Shown here: positions 50,807 to 60,328 of the stretch, piece by piece
Layout: each line of letters opens with the position of its first letter
How positions within the stretch are numbered: the first letter of the stretch is position 1
Assembly: GCF_023155095.1 (NCBI RefSeq)
Contig: NZ_JAKNDA010000003.1
Coordinates: 186,001-250,000, forward strand
DNA length: 64,000 nucleotides
Reading direction: 5' to 3'
Source of the DNA: Idiomarina aminovorans
GTDB taxonomy: Bacteria; Pseudomonadota; Gammaproteobacteria; Enterobacterales; Alteromonadaceae
Position numbers and translations under genes: made by a program
Notes under the pieces: generated by a model
Told to the model about the DNA's origin: nothing
What the model saw: the letters and a program-made list of their open reading frames with translations, nothing else
Databases searched by the model: none

Positions 50807-52231
50807 CTAAAATAATGAGTTATTGATGTATAAATGCGCTATAACACCCGCACCATAGCCAAGCGCAATAACCGGCGCCCATTTTAAGTGACTGGCAAAC
50901 GTATAAGCACCTCTTGCCTGCCCCATTAACGCCACGCCGGCTGCTGAACCAATTGATAACAAACTACCACCAATGCCGGCAGTCAGAGTTATCAATAACC
51001 ACTGGCCATGAGACATTTCCGGCGACATGGTCAATACCGCAAACATTACCGGGATGTTATCAATAACCGCAGAAATAACACCTAGCGCAATGTTGGCTGC
51101 CGTTGCATTCCATTCCAGATACAGAAAGTTAGACATAATAGAGAGGTAGCCCATAAAACCTAAGCCACCAACGCACATGACAACACCGTAGAAGAACAAT
51201 AAGGTGTCCCATTCGGCACGTGATACCCGACTGAATACATCAAAAGGGACGACACCACCTAATCGCTCCAGCTTTTTCTGATCCCCCTGTCGCTCAGCCA
51301 TCGCTCTTTTCCGGGCCAGTGACCCGGGCAAGGTCATACGCAGGAAATAGCCAAAGAACTGCAGGTAACCTAAGCCCATCATCATGCCGACAACCGGCGG
51401 TAGGTGCAGGAAGGTTTTTAACACCACAGCCGTTGCGATAGTGAATAAGAATAACGTCAGTATTCGCAGCGCCCCACGCTTTAATTCAACGTGCTCAACT
51501 AAGCTTGCCGGCTTGCGATCAGGAATGGCTAATGACATGAAAAATGCCGGTATCACATAACTGATCGCTGCAGGAATAAAGAGTGCGAAGAATTCCGTGA
51601 ATTCAACCACGCCCGCCTGCCAGACCATTAGCGTGGTAATATCACCAAACGGACTGAAGGCACCACCGGCATTAGCGGCAACCACAATATTAACGCAGCT
51701 TATGGCAATGAATTTTTTATCGTCCTGAGCCACTTTCATAATAACCGCACACAACAATAAAGCCGTGGTTAAGTTATCCGCAATAGGCGATACGAAAAAC
51801 GCGATAACACCGGAAAGCCAGAACAACTGTTTATAAGAGAAGCCTTTTTCCACCATCCAGGCTCTGAGCCCATCAAAAAGCCGGCGCTCTTCCAGTGCAT
51901 TAATGTAGGTCATAGCGACCAGCAGGAACAGCATCAGTTCAGCAAATTCCAACAAGGTATGTCGGAACGACTCTTCGGTAACGCCAGGTACACCAGCAGA
52001 CTGATAATACCAGGCAATGAGTATCCAGATGAGGCCAGCCGCAACCAATACAGGCTTTGATTTTCTTAAGTGGATCTTCTCTTCAAGCATGACCATGAAA
52101 TAAGCCACGGCAAAAATCACCAGGGCAACAATACCCACGGCACTGCCGGTTAAATCAATAGGTCCTACTGCGGCATGAGCTGATACACTCGCCAACAATA
52201 ACGCTAAAAAGACACCTAACTTCCGGTACAT
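50807..52231 (-). CDS. nhaD: Na+/H+ antiporter NhaD
   Basis: A 474-residue inner-membrane protein with a possible signal-like first helix, about 12 membrane segments and family sequences such as SPIADNLTTALLLCAVIMKV, NAGGAFSPFGDITTLMVWQA and ISAVIDNIPVMFAVL. NhaD exports Na+ or Li+ in exchange for protons at alkaline pH. It follows the universal stress gene by 23 bp. Confidence 0.92.
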   Translation of the reverse strand: MYRKLGVFLALLLASVSAHAAVGPIDLTGSAVGIVALVIFAVAYFMVMLEEKIHLRKSKPVLVAAGLIWILIAWYYQSAGVPGVTEESFRHTLLEFAELMLFLLVAMTYINALEERRLFDGLRAWMVEKGFSYKQLFWLSGVIAFFVSPIADNLTTALLLCAVIMKVAQDDKKFIAISCVNIVVAANAGGAFSPFGDITTLMVWQAGVVEFTEFFALFIPAAISYVIPAFFMSLAIPDRKPASLVEHVELKRGALRILTLFLFTIATAVVLKTFLHLPPVVGMMMGLGYLQFFGYFLRMTLPGSLARKRAMAERQGDQKKLERLGGVVPFDVFSRVSRAEWDTLLFFYGVVMCVGGLGFMGYLSIMSNFLYLEWNATAANIALGVISAVIDNIPVMFAVLTMSPEMSHGQWLLITLTAGIGGSLLSIGSAAGVALMGQARGAYTFASHLKWAPVIALGYGAGVIAHLYINNSLF

Positions 52232-52254
52232 CGCTTTACGACTCTCTTAATTGA

Positions 52255-53106
52255 TTAACGAAGAATTAATAACGGCGTTTTACTTTGTTCCAGCATAGAA
52301 GTGGTGGTGCTACCCACTAAAAACTGCCGGATTTTTGAGTGCCCGTAAGCGCCCATTATCATTAAGCCAATATTGTGTTTGTCCTGATACTCGTGCAAAG
52401 CAGATTCTACATCACCTGCAACAATGGCTGTTTTAACCTTATGACCACCGTCACGCAGTGTTTTTTCTGCCCAAGTCAGTTCTTCTTTATTCGTATCGGA
52501 ATCTGCACCAACCATCACGACATGAATCGGCATACCCGAAAACAGCGGGCTTTTCGACAGCAGTTCGATTCCCCGTTTAGAAGTACCGCTGCCGTCGTAA
52601 GCCAGCATTGCGCTTTCTGGCTTGACGAAGATATCCGGGCTTAACAAAATGGGCTTGTGTACACGACGTAAAAGGGTTTCCAGCTGACTGCCAATATGGT
52701 CACCTTTGGCGTGATCTTCGCCGTGCAAACCCAGCACTAATAACCGAGTTTCCGGCTCCAGTGCCAACACGCTTTCGGTGAATTCACCGTGGCGCTGACG
52801 CATGGAAATATCGTGAACTTTGTCATTAGTCAAAGCCTGCTTTTTCGCTTGTTCAAGCAGATAATGACCTTCCTCTAACAAGAGCTTCGCTTTTTTGGCA
52901 TCCAGTTCAGCGAGTTCTTCCATCAGTTTTTCTCTGCTGCCCAAACCAATATTGCCACTCATATCTTGCGGAGAGTTTGCGTTCCCTTCTTCAATCACAT
53001 GAAGAAGGGTCAGCGGCGCGGACAGCTTTGCCGAAGCCCAGGCTGCAGAATCAATTACGCCTTTAGAGGCGCTGGAACCATCAATACAGGCAATTACGTT
53101 TGTCAT
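52255..53106 (-). CDS. Tandem-domain universal stress protein, copy 1
   Basis: A 283-residue protein of two UspA domains. The second ends in MGAYGHSKIRQFLVGSTTTS, the G-x2-G-x9-G-S ATP-binding motif; the first starts with IACIDGSSASKGVID. It is a clear paralogue of the protein at 55417. Lying 17 bp after sulP and 23 bp before nhaD, it probably regulates or senses for the transporter pair. Confidence 0.88.
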   Translation of the reverse strand: MTNVIACIDGSSASKGVIDSAAWASAKLSAPLTLLHVIEEGNANSPQDMSGNIGLGSREKLMEELAELDAKKAKLLLEEGHYLLEQAKKQALTNDKVHDISMRQRHGEFTESVLALEPETRLLVLGLHGEDHAKGDHIGSQLETLLRRVHKPILLSPDIFVKPESAMLAYDGSGTSKRGIELLSKSPLFSGMPIHVVMVGADSDTNKEELTWAEKTLRDGGHKVKTAIVAGDVESALHEYQDKHNIGLMIMGAYGHSKIRQFLVGSTTTSMLEQSKTPLLILR

Positions 53107-53123
53107 CGTCTTTATCCTTATTG

Positions 53124-54611
53124 TTAGTGACCACCAAGAATATCGTCGGCGCCCGGTTTATCGTGCACGCCGAAACGGTCAACAATGGTTGCGCTGGCTT
53201 CGTTAAGTCCAATAACTTCAACATCAGCGCCTTCGCGACGGAACTTGACTACAACGCGGTCTAACGCATTTACCGCAGTAATATCCCAGAAATGAGCGTT
53301 AGTCAGATCAATCACCACATCATCCAGGGCTTCTTTAAAGTCAAAAGAAGCAATGAACTTCTCTGAAGAACTAAAGAACACCTGCCCGGTTACGTTATAA
53401 CGACGGCTAGTTCCTTCAGCGTTAACTTCGGAGCGAATGTGCATGTAATGTCCCACTTTGTTCGCAAAGAACAAGGCGGCGAGCAACACACCGACACCCA
53501 CACCAATAGCCAGGTTATGAGTTGCAACCACCACTACAACCGTGGTGACCATAACAATGTTGGTCGATAGTGGATGTTTCTTCAGATCTCGTATGGAACC
53601 CCAGCTAAAGGTACCAATAGACACCATAATCATCACCGCAACCAGTGCCGCCATCGGTATTTGTTTGAGCCATTCGTCCAGCACCAGAATCATAACCAGC
53701 AGAAACACACCGGCGGCTAGCGAGGATAAGCGTCCGCGGCCACCCGATTTAATGTTGATAATGGACTGACCGATCATCGCACAACCGGCCATACCGCCGA
53801 ACAGTCCGGCACCAATGTTGGCAACGCCCTGACCACGACACTCTTTATTTCGGTCACTTGGTGTATCGGTTAGGTCATCGACAATGGTGGCCGTCATCAT
53901 CGATTCAAGCAAGCCAACAACCGTAAGGCCGATAGAATAAGGCAGGACAATCCATAATGTCTCTAAGTTAAGCGGAACATCAGGCCACAAGAAAACAGGC
54001 AAGGTATCCGGTAACTGCCCCATATCAGCAACGGTACGAATATCCATATTCACAGTCATTGCAATGGCGGTTAACACAACAATACAAATAAGCGGTGATG
54101 GCAACAGTTTGCCAATGAATGGCAGGTAAGGAAAACCATAAATAATAGCCAGACCGCCTATAGTCATTGCGTAGACATGCCAGGTAACGTCGGTTAACTC
54201 GGGTAGCTGCGCCATAAAAATAAGAATACCTAGGGCGTTGACAAAGCCGGTCACCACCGAGCGTGATACAAAGCGCATCAACTCACCCAGTTTAAGGTAA
54301 CCTGCAACAATTTGCAGGACACCGGTCAATAAAGTAGCAACTAGCAGGTACTCTAGCCCATGGTCTTTGACCAGGGTCACCATAAGCAGTGCCATTGCCC
54401 CTGTCGCGCCACTAATCATCCCTGAGCGACCACCGACCAAGGAGATAATAACTGCAATACAGAATGACGCATACAGGCCAACTTTAGGGTCAACCCCGGC
54501 AATAATAGAAAATGCGATAGCTTCAGGAATCAACGCTAAAGCGACCACGATGCCTGATAATAAATCGCCTTTAATATTGGAGAGCCAATGCTCTTTAAGG
54601 TGCTTAATCAT
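53124..54611 (-). CDS. SulP/SLC26-family anion transporter with STAS domain
   Basis: A 495-residue protein. The membrane core (about 1-390) has GIVVALALIPEAIAFSIIAG and GGMAGCAMIGQSIINIKSGG; the C-terminal STAS domain has VVIDLTNAHFWDITAVNALD. SulP proteins move sulfate, bicarbonate or other anions, often with Na+. The pairing with NhaD suggests a Na+-coupled bicarbonate or sulfate carrier, but this is inference. It is the first gene of the likely operon. Confidence 0.88.
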   Translation of the reverse strand: MIKHLKEHWLSNIKGDLLSGIVVALALIPEAIAFSIIAGVDPKVGLYASFCIAVIISLVGGRSGMISGATGAMALLMVTLVKDHGLEYLLVATLLTGVLQIVAGYLKLGELMRFVSRSVVTGFVNALGILIFMAQLPELTDVTWHVYAMTIGGLAIIYGFPYLPFIGKLLPSPLICIVVLTAIAMTVNMDIRTVADMGQLPDTLPVFLWPDVPLNLETLWIVLPYSIGLTVVGLLESMMTATIVDDLTDTPSDRNKECRGQGVANIGAGLFGGMAGCAMIGQSIINIKSGGRGRLSSLAAGVFLLVMILVLDEWLKQIPMAALVAVMIMVSIGTFSWGSIRDLKKHPLSTNIVMVTTVVVVVATHNLAIGVGVGVLLAALFFANKVGHYMHIRSEVNAEGTSRRYNVTGQVFFSSSEKFIASFDFKEALDDVVIDLTNAHFWDITAVNALDRVVVKFRREGADVEVIGLNEASATIVDRFGVHDKPGADDILGGH

Positions 54612-54689
54612 AACGGTATTAATATCCAGGTTAATGTATGTAAAAACTCAACACGTTAGCCACTGACTTCGTCTTTAAAGTCAACCAGC

Positions 54690-55034
54690 TCAACATGACA
54701 AAACGTTTCTGTTGGTAACTGCTCCGTTTTTGGCTTTTTCAATTACCAGACTGAAGCCGTATTTTTGCAGGCTTCGAATAAGCATAGCCTCTACCTGAGG
54801 TTGTTGCTTTGGTATGAATACAGTGATGTAAACTGGGTTATTTTCACTGCCTTCTAATTTCGCGAGTTCTTCTTGCTCAACTGACTCGAGTTTTTTTAAC
54901 CGTTTCATTTCCGCGACAGCCCACGCAGAAAATTCATTCGCATGGCGAAACTGTTTATGTGCATTATTCAAAGCCAATCGCAACATCACAGTTTGCATTG
55001 CACTGTATAGACTAATATCTAATCGGTGCATCAC
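54690..55034 (-). CDS. Hypothetical 114-residue protein upstream of sulP
   Basis: I do not recognise it. The N-terminal half is helical and charged (a segment with AVAEMKRLKKLESVEQEELAK), the C-terminal half has a hydrophobic strand (NPVYITVFIP) then KYGFSLVIEKAKNG, which resembles a small alpha/beta fold. No signal peptide. It lies 78 bp before sulP on the same strand and could be a regulator of the operon. A second ATG one codon later is an equally good start. Confidence 0.55.
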   Translation of the reverse strand: MMHRLDISLYSAMQTVMLRLALNNAHKQFRHANEFSAWAVAEMKRLKKLESVEQEELAKLEGSENNPVYITVFIPKQQPQVEAMLIRSLQKYGFSLVIEKAKNGAVTNRNVLSC

Positions 55035-55416
55035 TTTTCTCGCTTCAAATGATGTTAAATTAAGCTGTAAATGTTAAAAAATTAAACATTAAAGCAGAGT
55101 TTTAATAAAAATATAACAATGAAAGAATTTCGCGCAGAAATGCGCTAAACACAGCGAAAGCCGTATTCTAGGGTGGCGTCAAATTAAAAGAAAAAGCCGT
55201 TAAATTTGCCATTTAAATAAAGTAAAACTTATATTAATGAGGGTTCGGCGCGGATAATACAGAAAGACACGAGAAAAGTAAAACTTTGTTCCAAATCAAT
55301 GCGCATTAGGAAGCGCTATTTACTCACTTTATGCTAAAATATTGCTCTGTGTGTTTTATAACACGACAGTTCCCGATAAGCTTTTTAAGTGGTCACTAAT
55401 GGAAGAGGATTTAAAG
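55035..55416. other. Divergent promoter region between the two stress-gene units
   Basis: No gene is seen in this 382-bp AT-rich stretch. Facing right, TGCTAAAAT at 55332-55340 is an extended -10 box for the universal stress gene at 55417; no good -35 goes with it. The left side should hold the promoter of the sulP unit, but I cannot point to one. Confidence 0.45.
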
Positions 55417-56265
55417 ATGAAACATGTTGCTGCCTGTATCGATGGCTCTGCGTCAACATTATCCGTATGTGATTACGCCAGTTGGGCGGCATTGCGCTTA
55501 GAAACGCCATTAACGCTGTTTCATGTTCTGGATGAAACTCGATACCCCGCCGCCCCCGATATGACCGGAAACATTGGTTTGGGTAGCCAGGAGGCTTTGC
55601 GTGAACAATTAACAAAACTCGATCAGCAACGCAGCAAACTCGCGCTTGAGCAAGGTCATCATATGCTGGAAAGCGCAAAGCAACGGGCTATACAAAAGCG
55701 TGTTAAAGACGTTAACTTACGCCAGCGACACGGCGACTTAACGGAGTCTTTGCAAGAAATTGAAACTTCTATGCGACTGCTTGTAATCGGCCTTCATGGT
55801 GAAAACACAAGCCGCACTAACCGCGTGGGTAGCCAGCTTGAAACCGTTGTACGAACCATACACCAGCCTATTTTAGTCGCACCGGAAGAATTTACAGAGC
55901 CTAAAAGTGTCATGTTGGCATTCGATGGCAGTGACGCTTCCCGCAAGGGCATCCGCTTGTTAGCCGAGAGCCCAATTTTCAGAGGCTTGCCACTGCATCT
56001 GGTCATGATAGGTGCTGACACAAGCGACAGTCACGCCTCTATAGAAGCCGCAGCAAATCACCTGACTGAACGAGGACATAACGTACGCTTTGAGATACGC
56101 TCAGGTGACGTTGAACCGGCACTTCATGCTTATCAAAAAGAGCATAATATCGACCTTATGGTGATGGGCGCTTATGGTCATTCACGTATTCGCCAGTTTT
56201 TTGTGGGCAGTACCACCACCAATTTATTACAAACGACCAACTCGGCTTTATTGCTGCTGCATTAA
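55417..56265 (+). CDS. Tandem-domain universal stress protein, copy 2
   Basis: A 282-residue paralogue of the protein at 52255, sharing ACIDGS, NIGLGSQE, the middle LRQRHGDLTES and the final MGAYGHSRIRQFFVGSTTT ATP site. I start at the ATG at 55417, 8 bp after GAGGA; the longer frame to 55342 adds 25 residues with no family match. It is transcribed away from the sulP-usp-nhaD unit, so the two copies probably arose by local duplication. Confidence 0.87.
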   Translation: MKHVAACIDGSASTLSVCDYASWAALRLETPLTLFHVLDETRYPAAPDMTGNIGLGSQEALREQLTKLDQQRSKLALEQGHHMLESAKQRAIQKRVKDVNLRQRHGDLTESLQEIETSMRLLVIGLHGENTSRTNRVGSQLETVVRTIHQPILVAPEEFTEPKSVMLAFDGSDASRKGIRLLAESPIFRGLPLHLVMIGADTSDSHASIEAAANHLTERGHNVRFEIRSGDVEPALHAYQKEHNIDLMVMGAYGHSRIRQFFVGSTTTNLLQTTNSALLLLH

Positions 56266-56296
56266 TTGCAGATAAGAAGACTTAAAGGAACATAAT

Positions 56297-57526
56297 ATGA
56301 CGCCAGACTGGGAAGAGTTTGACCTCGATGACCGCCTAATTGCGGTTCTTCGGGAGGCCGAGCTAAATAAACCAGCAAAAGTACAGCAACAGAGTATTCC
56401 CACCGCTCTTGATGGTCGGGACTTACTCATCAGTGCGCCGACAGGAACGGGGAAAACCTTAGCCTTCCTGTTACCGGCACTGCAGCATTTACTGGATTTC
56501 CCACGCCAACAACCGGGTCCTGCACGTATTCTCATTCTGGCTCCGACTCGCGAGCTGGCTGAACAAATTCATCAGCAGGCAAAACAGTTTGAAGGCAAAA
56601 CCGAGCTATCGTCGGTAGTGGTTACCGGAGGCATAAACTATGGCTCACAACTGTCGTTATTAGAAAAAAACCACGACATTCTGGTGGCCACCCCCGGTCG
56701 TCTAATGGATTTACTGGAAGCCGAGCAATACAATCTGGAAGGCATAGAATGGCTGATTATCGATGAAGCCGACCGTATGCTGGATATGGGCTTTGCCGGA
56801 ACCGTAAAAGAAATGGCTTTACAAGCAAGGCATCGCCAACAATCGTTGTTGCTGTCGGCAACACTGAATAGCTCCGGCGTTATTAAGTTTTCCCGCGAGC
56901 TATTAACTGAGCCCGAATACATTGATGTACAACCGCCAAAGCGTGAGCGCGGTAAAATTATTCAATGGGTACATTTAGCGGATACCGATGAGCATAAACG
57001 AAAACTTCTTCTGAGTACGCTTCAGGCGCATTCCGGGCGACAGTTTGTATTTGTACGAACCCGCGAGCGTGTGGAGCTCATTGCCAATTTCTTGCGCAGC
57101 CAGTTTCGCACCTCTCGTAAAATTGTCACGCTGCGGGGCGATATGCCACAAAGTGACAGACAGCGCATTATGAACGAACTGAAGCAAACAACAGATATTA
57201 CCTTAGTTGCGACGGATATTGCCGCGCGAGGGCTGGATGTTGATGACATCACTGTGGTGGTTAACTATGACTTACCCAAGCAGGCCGATGTTTATTTGCA
57301 TCGAATTGGCCGTACGGCCCGCGGTGGGCAAAAAGGTATCGCTATTTCCTTAGTCGAAGCTCACGATGCTTTACTACTGGGGCGTATTGAACGTTATTTA
57401 GACGCCAAACTTGACCGAAGAGCCATTGACGGTTTGAAACCTCAGTATAAGTTTCCGTCGACAGAAAAGTCCAGGGCTAAGAAAAAAGATAAGAAGAAAA
57501 AAGACAAAAAGAAAAAGTCGCGTTAA
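56297..57526 (+). CDS. srmB: DEAD-box RNA helicase, SrmB-like
   Basis: A 409-residue helicase. Motif I is APTGTGKTLAFLLP, motif Ia is APTRELAEQ, motif II is IDEADRML, motif III is SATLN and motif VI is HRIGRTARGG. GRLMDLLEAEQYNLE and the RERGKIIQWVHLADTDEHK stretch are like SrmB, which helps assemble the 50S ribosomal subunit. The tail is very basic (KKKDKKKKDKKKK), as for RNA binding. Its stop shares TTAA with the convergent VanZ gene. Confidence 0.88.
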   Translation: MTPDWEEFDLDDRLIAVLREAELNKPAKVQQQSIPTALDGRDLLISAPTGTGKTLAFLLPALQHLLDFPRQQPGPARILILAPTRELAEQIHQQAKQFEGKTELSSVVVTGGINYGSQLSLLEKNHDILVATPGRLMDLLEAEQYNLEGIEWLIIDEADRMLDMGFAGTVKEMALQARHRQQSLLLSATLNSSGVIKFSRELLTEPEYIDVQPPKRERGKIIQWVHLADTDEHKRKLLLSTLQAHSGRQFVFVRTRERVELIANFLRSQFRTSRKIVTLRGDMPQSDRQRIMNELKQTTDITLVATDIAARGLDVDDITVVVNYDLPKQADVYLHRIGRTARGGQKGIAISLVEAHDALLLGRIERYLDAKLDRRAIDGLKPQYKFPSTEKSRAKKKDKKKKDKKKKSR

Positions 57527-57852
57527 TGCATTTTTTTTCTCAGGTGATGCCAGATAAAGTAAGCAATAACACCACTGGCATCAGCGAGCCAATCATAAAC
57601 ATCGGCGCCGCGACCCGGCGCATAGGCCTGAGCCACTTCAATTAATAACCCATAGCAGGCCAGAAACAAAAGTGATAACTTAGCCGATAAAGCGAAAGCC
57701 CGGTGGAAGGTCAAAGCCAGCACAAAGAAAATCACAAAATGAACCAGTTTATCCAGATAAGGAATGCCCGGGGCTCCGGAACCTGGAAACTGCCACAAAA
57801 ACAAGAAAGTCGCTATTGAAAGCAACACAAAAAATATGACTCTTGCCAGCAT
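57523..57852 (-). CDS. VanZ-family membrane protein
   Basis: A 109-residue protein with four hydrophobic segments and the family residues KLVHFVIFFVLALTFH, IEVAQAYAPGR and DVYDWLADASG. Single-domain VanZ-like proteins have no assigned role. It lies between srmB and thiI, 18 bp after thiI on the same coding side. Confidence 0.78.
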   Translation of the reverse strand: MLARVIFFVLLSIATFLFLWQFPGSGAPGIPYLDKLVHFVIFFVLALTFHRAFALSAKLSLLFLACYGLLIEVAQAYAPGRGADVYDWLADASGVIAYFIWHHLRKKMH

Positions 57853-57870
57853 AATTGACTTCTCTTTAAA

Positions 57871-59322
57871 TTAAGGCGTATAAACCGATACGTTGTTGTA
57901 GCCATTTTCGTGCAATAGCAAAGCCTGCATACGGCTCATAATACCCTGTTCACAATACAACAAATACTCACGACGTTGATCGAGTTCAGCAAATTGAGTG
58001 GCGAGTTTAAAAAAGGGAATTTCAATAACCTCTACGTCTACCGACAAAGGCGCCGCTTCAATTTCTTCATCATTTCGAATATCGACGATGGTTGTATGAC
58101 TTTCGAGTTCCTTGGTGGTTTCCGGCAATGCCAGTTCTTCATCAGTTTGAGTAGCAATATCTTGCATACTGAGTACGTCAGCTGCCTGCACGACTTTATC
58201 CAGCAAGTCCTGATCGAGCTTCGCTTCTTCGGCTTCAATAACGGCCGGAATGGCTTTTACCGTCGGTTTATTCGAAATAACCCCACAGTATTCAGGAATC
58301 GACTTAGCCAGAGGCTCAGTACCAATACGTTTCGCTGTGTCCACAATTTCTTGTTTGTCTTTGGTAATCAGCGGCCGCAACACTAACCCCGAAGTTGCCT
58401 GGTCAATGATCCGTAAGTTTGACAGCGTCTGGCTGGATACCTGACCCATAGCTTCGCCGGTGACCAGCGCCTGCGCTTTGACATAGTTCGCTACTTTAGC
58501 GGCAACCCGGAGCATCTGGCGTTTTAGTACCACCCCCATCTGGCCTTTATCCACATTCGTTAAAATATCATCCACAACAGGCGCGAAATCGACACTGATA
58601 AACTGAATAGGATGTGACGAGCTATAACGTTTCCATAAGTAGTAAGCGATTTGCCGAACAGCAACTTCGTGGGCATCGCCGCCTAAGTTAAAAAAACAGA
58701 AATGAGTGCGCGCACCACGACGAATAAACTCATAAGTCGCCACGCCTGAATCAAAGCCACCACTTAACAGTGACAGCACCGTTTCCTGAGTAGGAATGGG
58801 GAAGCCGCCTAAACCCTCCATACGCTCACCGACTAAATGCACAACCTGATTGGTAATCTGAAGGGTGATTTCCTCGTCCGGTTTTGCGAGGTTTACCGAT
58901 GCATCAGGAACGCGTTGCAGTAAATAACCGCCAACGTAGCGTTCTAACTGCTGAGAGCTGAACTCATGATGGCCTTTGCGCTTCACCCGCATTGCGAAGC
59001 TTTTACCGGGCAGACGTGCTAACCAATGCTCACCAACCAATTCTGTAATGGCGTCAAAATCAGTTAAGGGCTGTTCAATGACCTCGGCGAACCAAGAGAT
59101 ACCCGGTGTGCTTAGCAGAACATCTTTGATATCACTGCGCACCTTTGCATCGTCACTATCAGCGGTAACTTCAATACTATCCCATAACCATTTGACCGAC
59201 ACCGAGTCATCGACCGATGCCAGAATTTTACGCAAATTATTGGTTAATATTTTACCGTGACGCTTACGCACAGAGCGGCTTTTAATCGTAATTTCAGCGT
59301 GCAGGCGAACAACAAACTTCAT
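57871..59322 (-). CDS. thiI: tRNA 4-thiouridine sulfurtransferase ThiI
   Basis: A 483-residue enzyme. The N-terminal ferredoxin-like and THUMP region is followed by the PP-loop LLSGGFDSGVATYEF near residue 185 and a C-terminal rhodanese domain with active Cys in LYCEQGIMS. It puts sulfur on tRNA U8 and feeds the thiazole of thiamin. Length and domains fit the E. coli form. In Vibrio and relatives it also lies by pomAB. Confidence 0.95.
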   Translation of the reverse strand: MKFVVRLHAEITIKSRSVRKRHGKILTNNLRKILASVDDSVSVKWLWDSIEVTADSDDAKVRSDIKDVLLSTPGISWFAEVIEQPLTDFDAITELVGEHWLARLPGKSFAMRVKRKGHHEFSSQQLERYVGGYLLQRVPDASVNLAKPDEEITLQITNQVVHLVGERMEGLGGFPIPTQETVLSLLSGGFDSGVATYEFIRRGARTHFCFFNLGGDAHEVAVRQIAYYLWKRYSSSHPIQFISVDFAPVVDDILTNVDKGQMGVVLKRQMLRVAAKVANYVKAQALVTGEAMGQVSSQTLSNLRIIDQATSGLVLRPLITKDKQEIVDTAKRIGTEPLAKSIPEYCGVISNKPTVKAIPAVIEAEEAKLDQDLLDKVVQAADVLSMQDIATQTDEELALPETTKELESHTTIVDIRNDEEIEAAPLSVDVEVIEIPFFKLATQFAELDQRREYLLYCEQGIMSRMQALLLHENGYNNVSVYTP

Positions 59323-59387
59323 AGAAAATCGTCAAGTCTCCGGGAAAGAGAGCAATTATACGTGTCCTGCCGGACAGAAACCAGCAC

Positions 59388-60326
59388 TCAGTCGATAACG
59401 TCAATTGGATCGGATTCTGCCGCCTTACCCTGCATTATGGATATTTCAACACGACGATTTCGTTTGCGGTTCTCTTCTGAGTTATTCGGAACCAATGGCT
59501 TGGTATCTGAATAGCCCATGACCACCATGCGATCCTCGCTAAAGTCCTCGACTTTGAGCATTTCTTCCGCAACCGCAACCGCACGTTTGCTGGAGAGATC
59601 CCAACGCGATGAGTAAATTTCCGAGACCAGCCGTTCGTTGTCACTGTGTCCTGAAACCGTCACTTCACCCGGTATATCTTGCAACGCACCAGCAACTTGC
59701 TGAATAACCGGCCGGAATTGCGGTTGTAAAAATGCAGAGCCTTCAGGAAATGAGCCCTGCTCACGTATACGAATGATGACTTGCTGACCATGCTGCTCAA
59801 GCTCAATGGTTCCGGCTTTAATCTCATTTTCAAGCTGCTTCTCAATACGACGCATAAGCTCTTCAGACACTTGAGCCATCGCTTCAGTATTTTCTGATTC
59901 GGCCTCTTTTTGATCTTCCGCACTGTCCGATTCCTGACCACCACGCTCGGTTTGCTGACCACCGGCAAAATCCGATTCACCTTCCTGAAACTCCAGCATT
60001 TGCTGAGTCATTTCAACGGTTTGTTGCTGAATGGTTTCTATTGGGGTCGGTTCAGGACGCCCGGGCCGGAACTCCTTAGCAATAACACTGGTGCCTTTAG
60101 GTATATCTTTAACTTCAATTTTATTTTGTACGCCCAGAGCATACTTCATTGAGCCGGCAATTTGTTTAAACTTCATTACGTCCATTTCTGAGAAAGCCAA
60201 TAACAGAACAAAAAAGGACATTAATAATGTCATAAGATCAGCAAAGGTTGCCATCCACATGGGTAACCCAACCGGCGGACAATTACAATCTTCTTCTTCT
60301 TCTTCTTTGGCTTTTTCTGAGGCCAT
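59388..60326 (-). CDS. pomB: Sodium-driven flagellar stator protein PomB
   Basis: A 312-residue MotB/PomB protein. The membrane helix PMWMATFADLMTLLMSFFVL holds the ion-binding Asp; a long Gln/Glu-rich linker (about 70-170) leads to the OmpA-like peptidoglycan-binding domain with VSGHSDNERLVSEIYSSRWD and NRRVEISI. It anchors the stator. It starts 2 bp after pomA. Use of Na+ is inferred from the close pomA and from marine relatives. Confidence 0.92.
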   Translation of the reverse strand: MASEKAKEEEEEDCNCPPVGLPMWMATFADLMTLLMSFFVLLLAFSEMDVMKFKQIAGSMKYALGVQNKIEVKDIPKGTSVIAKEFRPGRPEPTPIETIQQQTVEMTQQMLEFQEGESDFAGGQQTERGGQESDSAEDQKEAESENTEAMAQVSEELMRRIEKQLENEIKAGTIELEQHGQQVIIRIREQGSFPEGSAFLQPQFRPVIQQVAGALQDIPGEVTVSGHSDNERLVSEIYSSRWDLSSKRAVAVAEEMLKVEDFSEDRMVVMGYSDTKPLVPNNSEENRKRNRRVEISIMQGKAAESDPIDVID

Positions 60327-60328
60327 AA

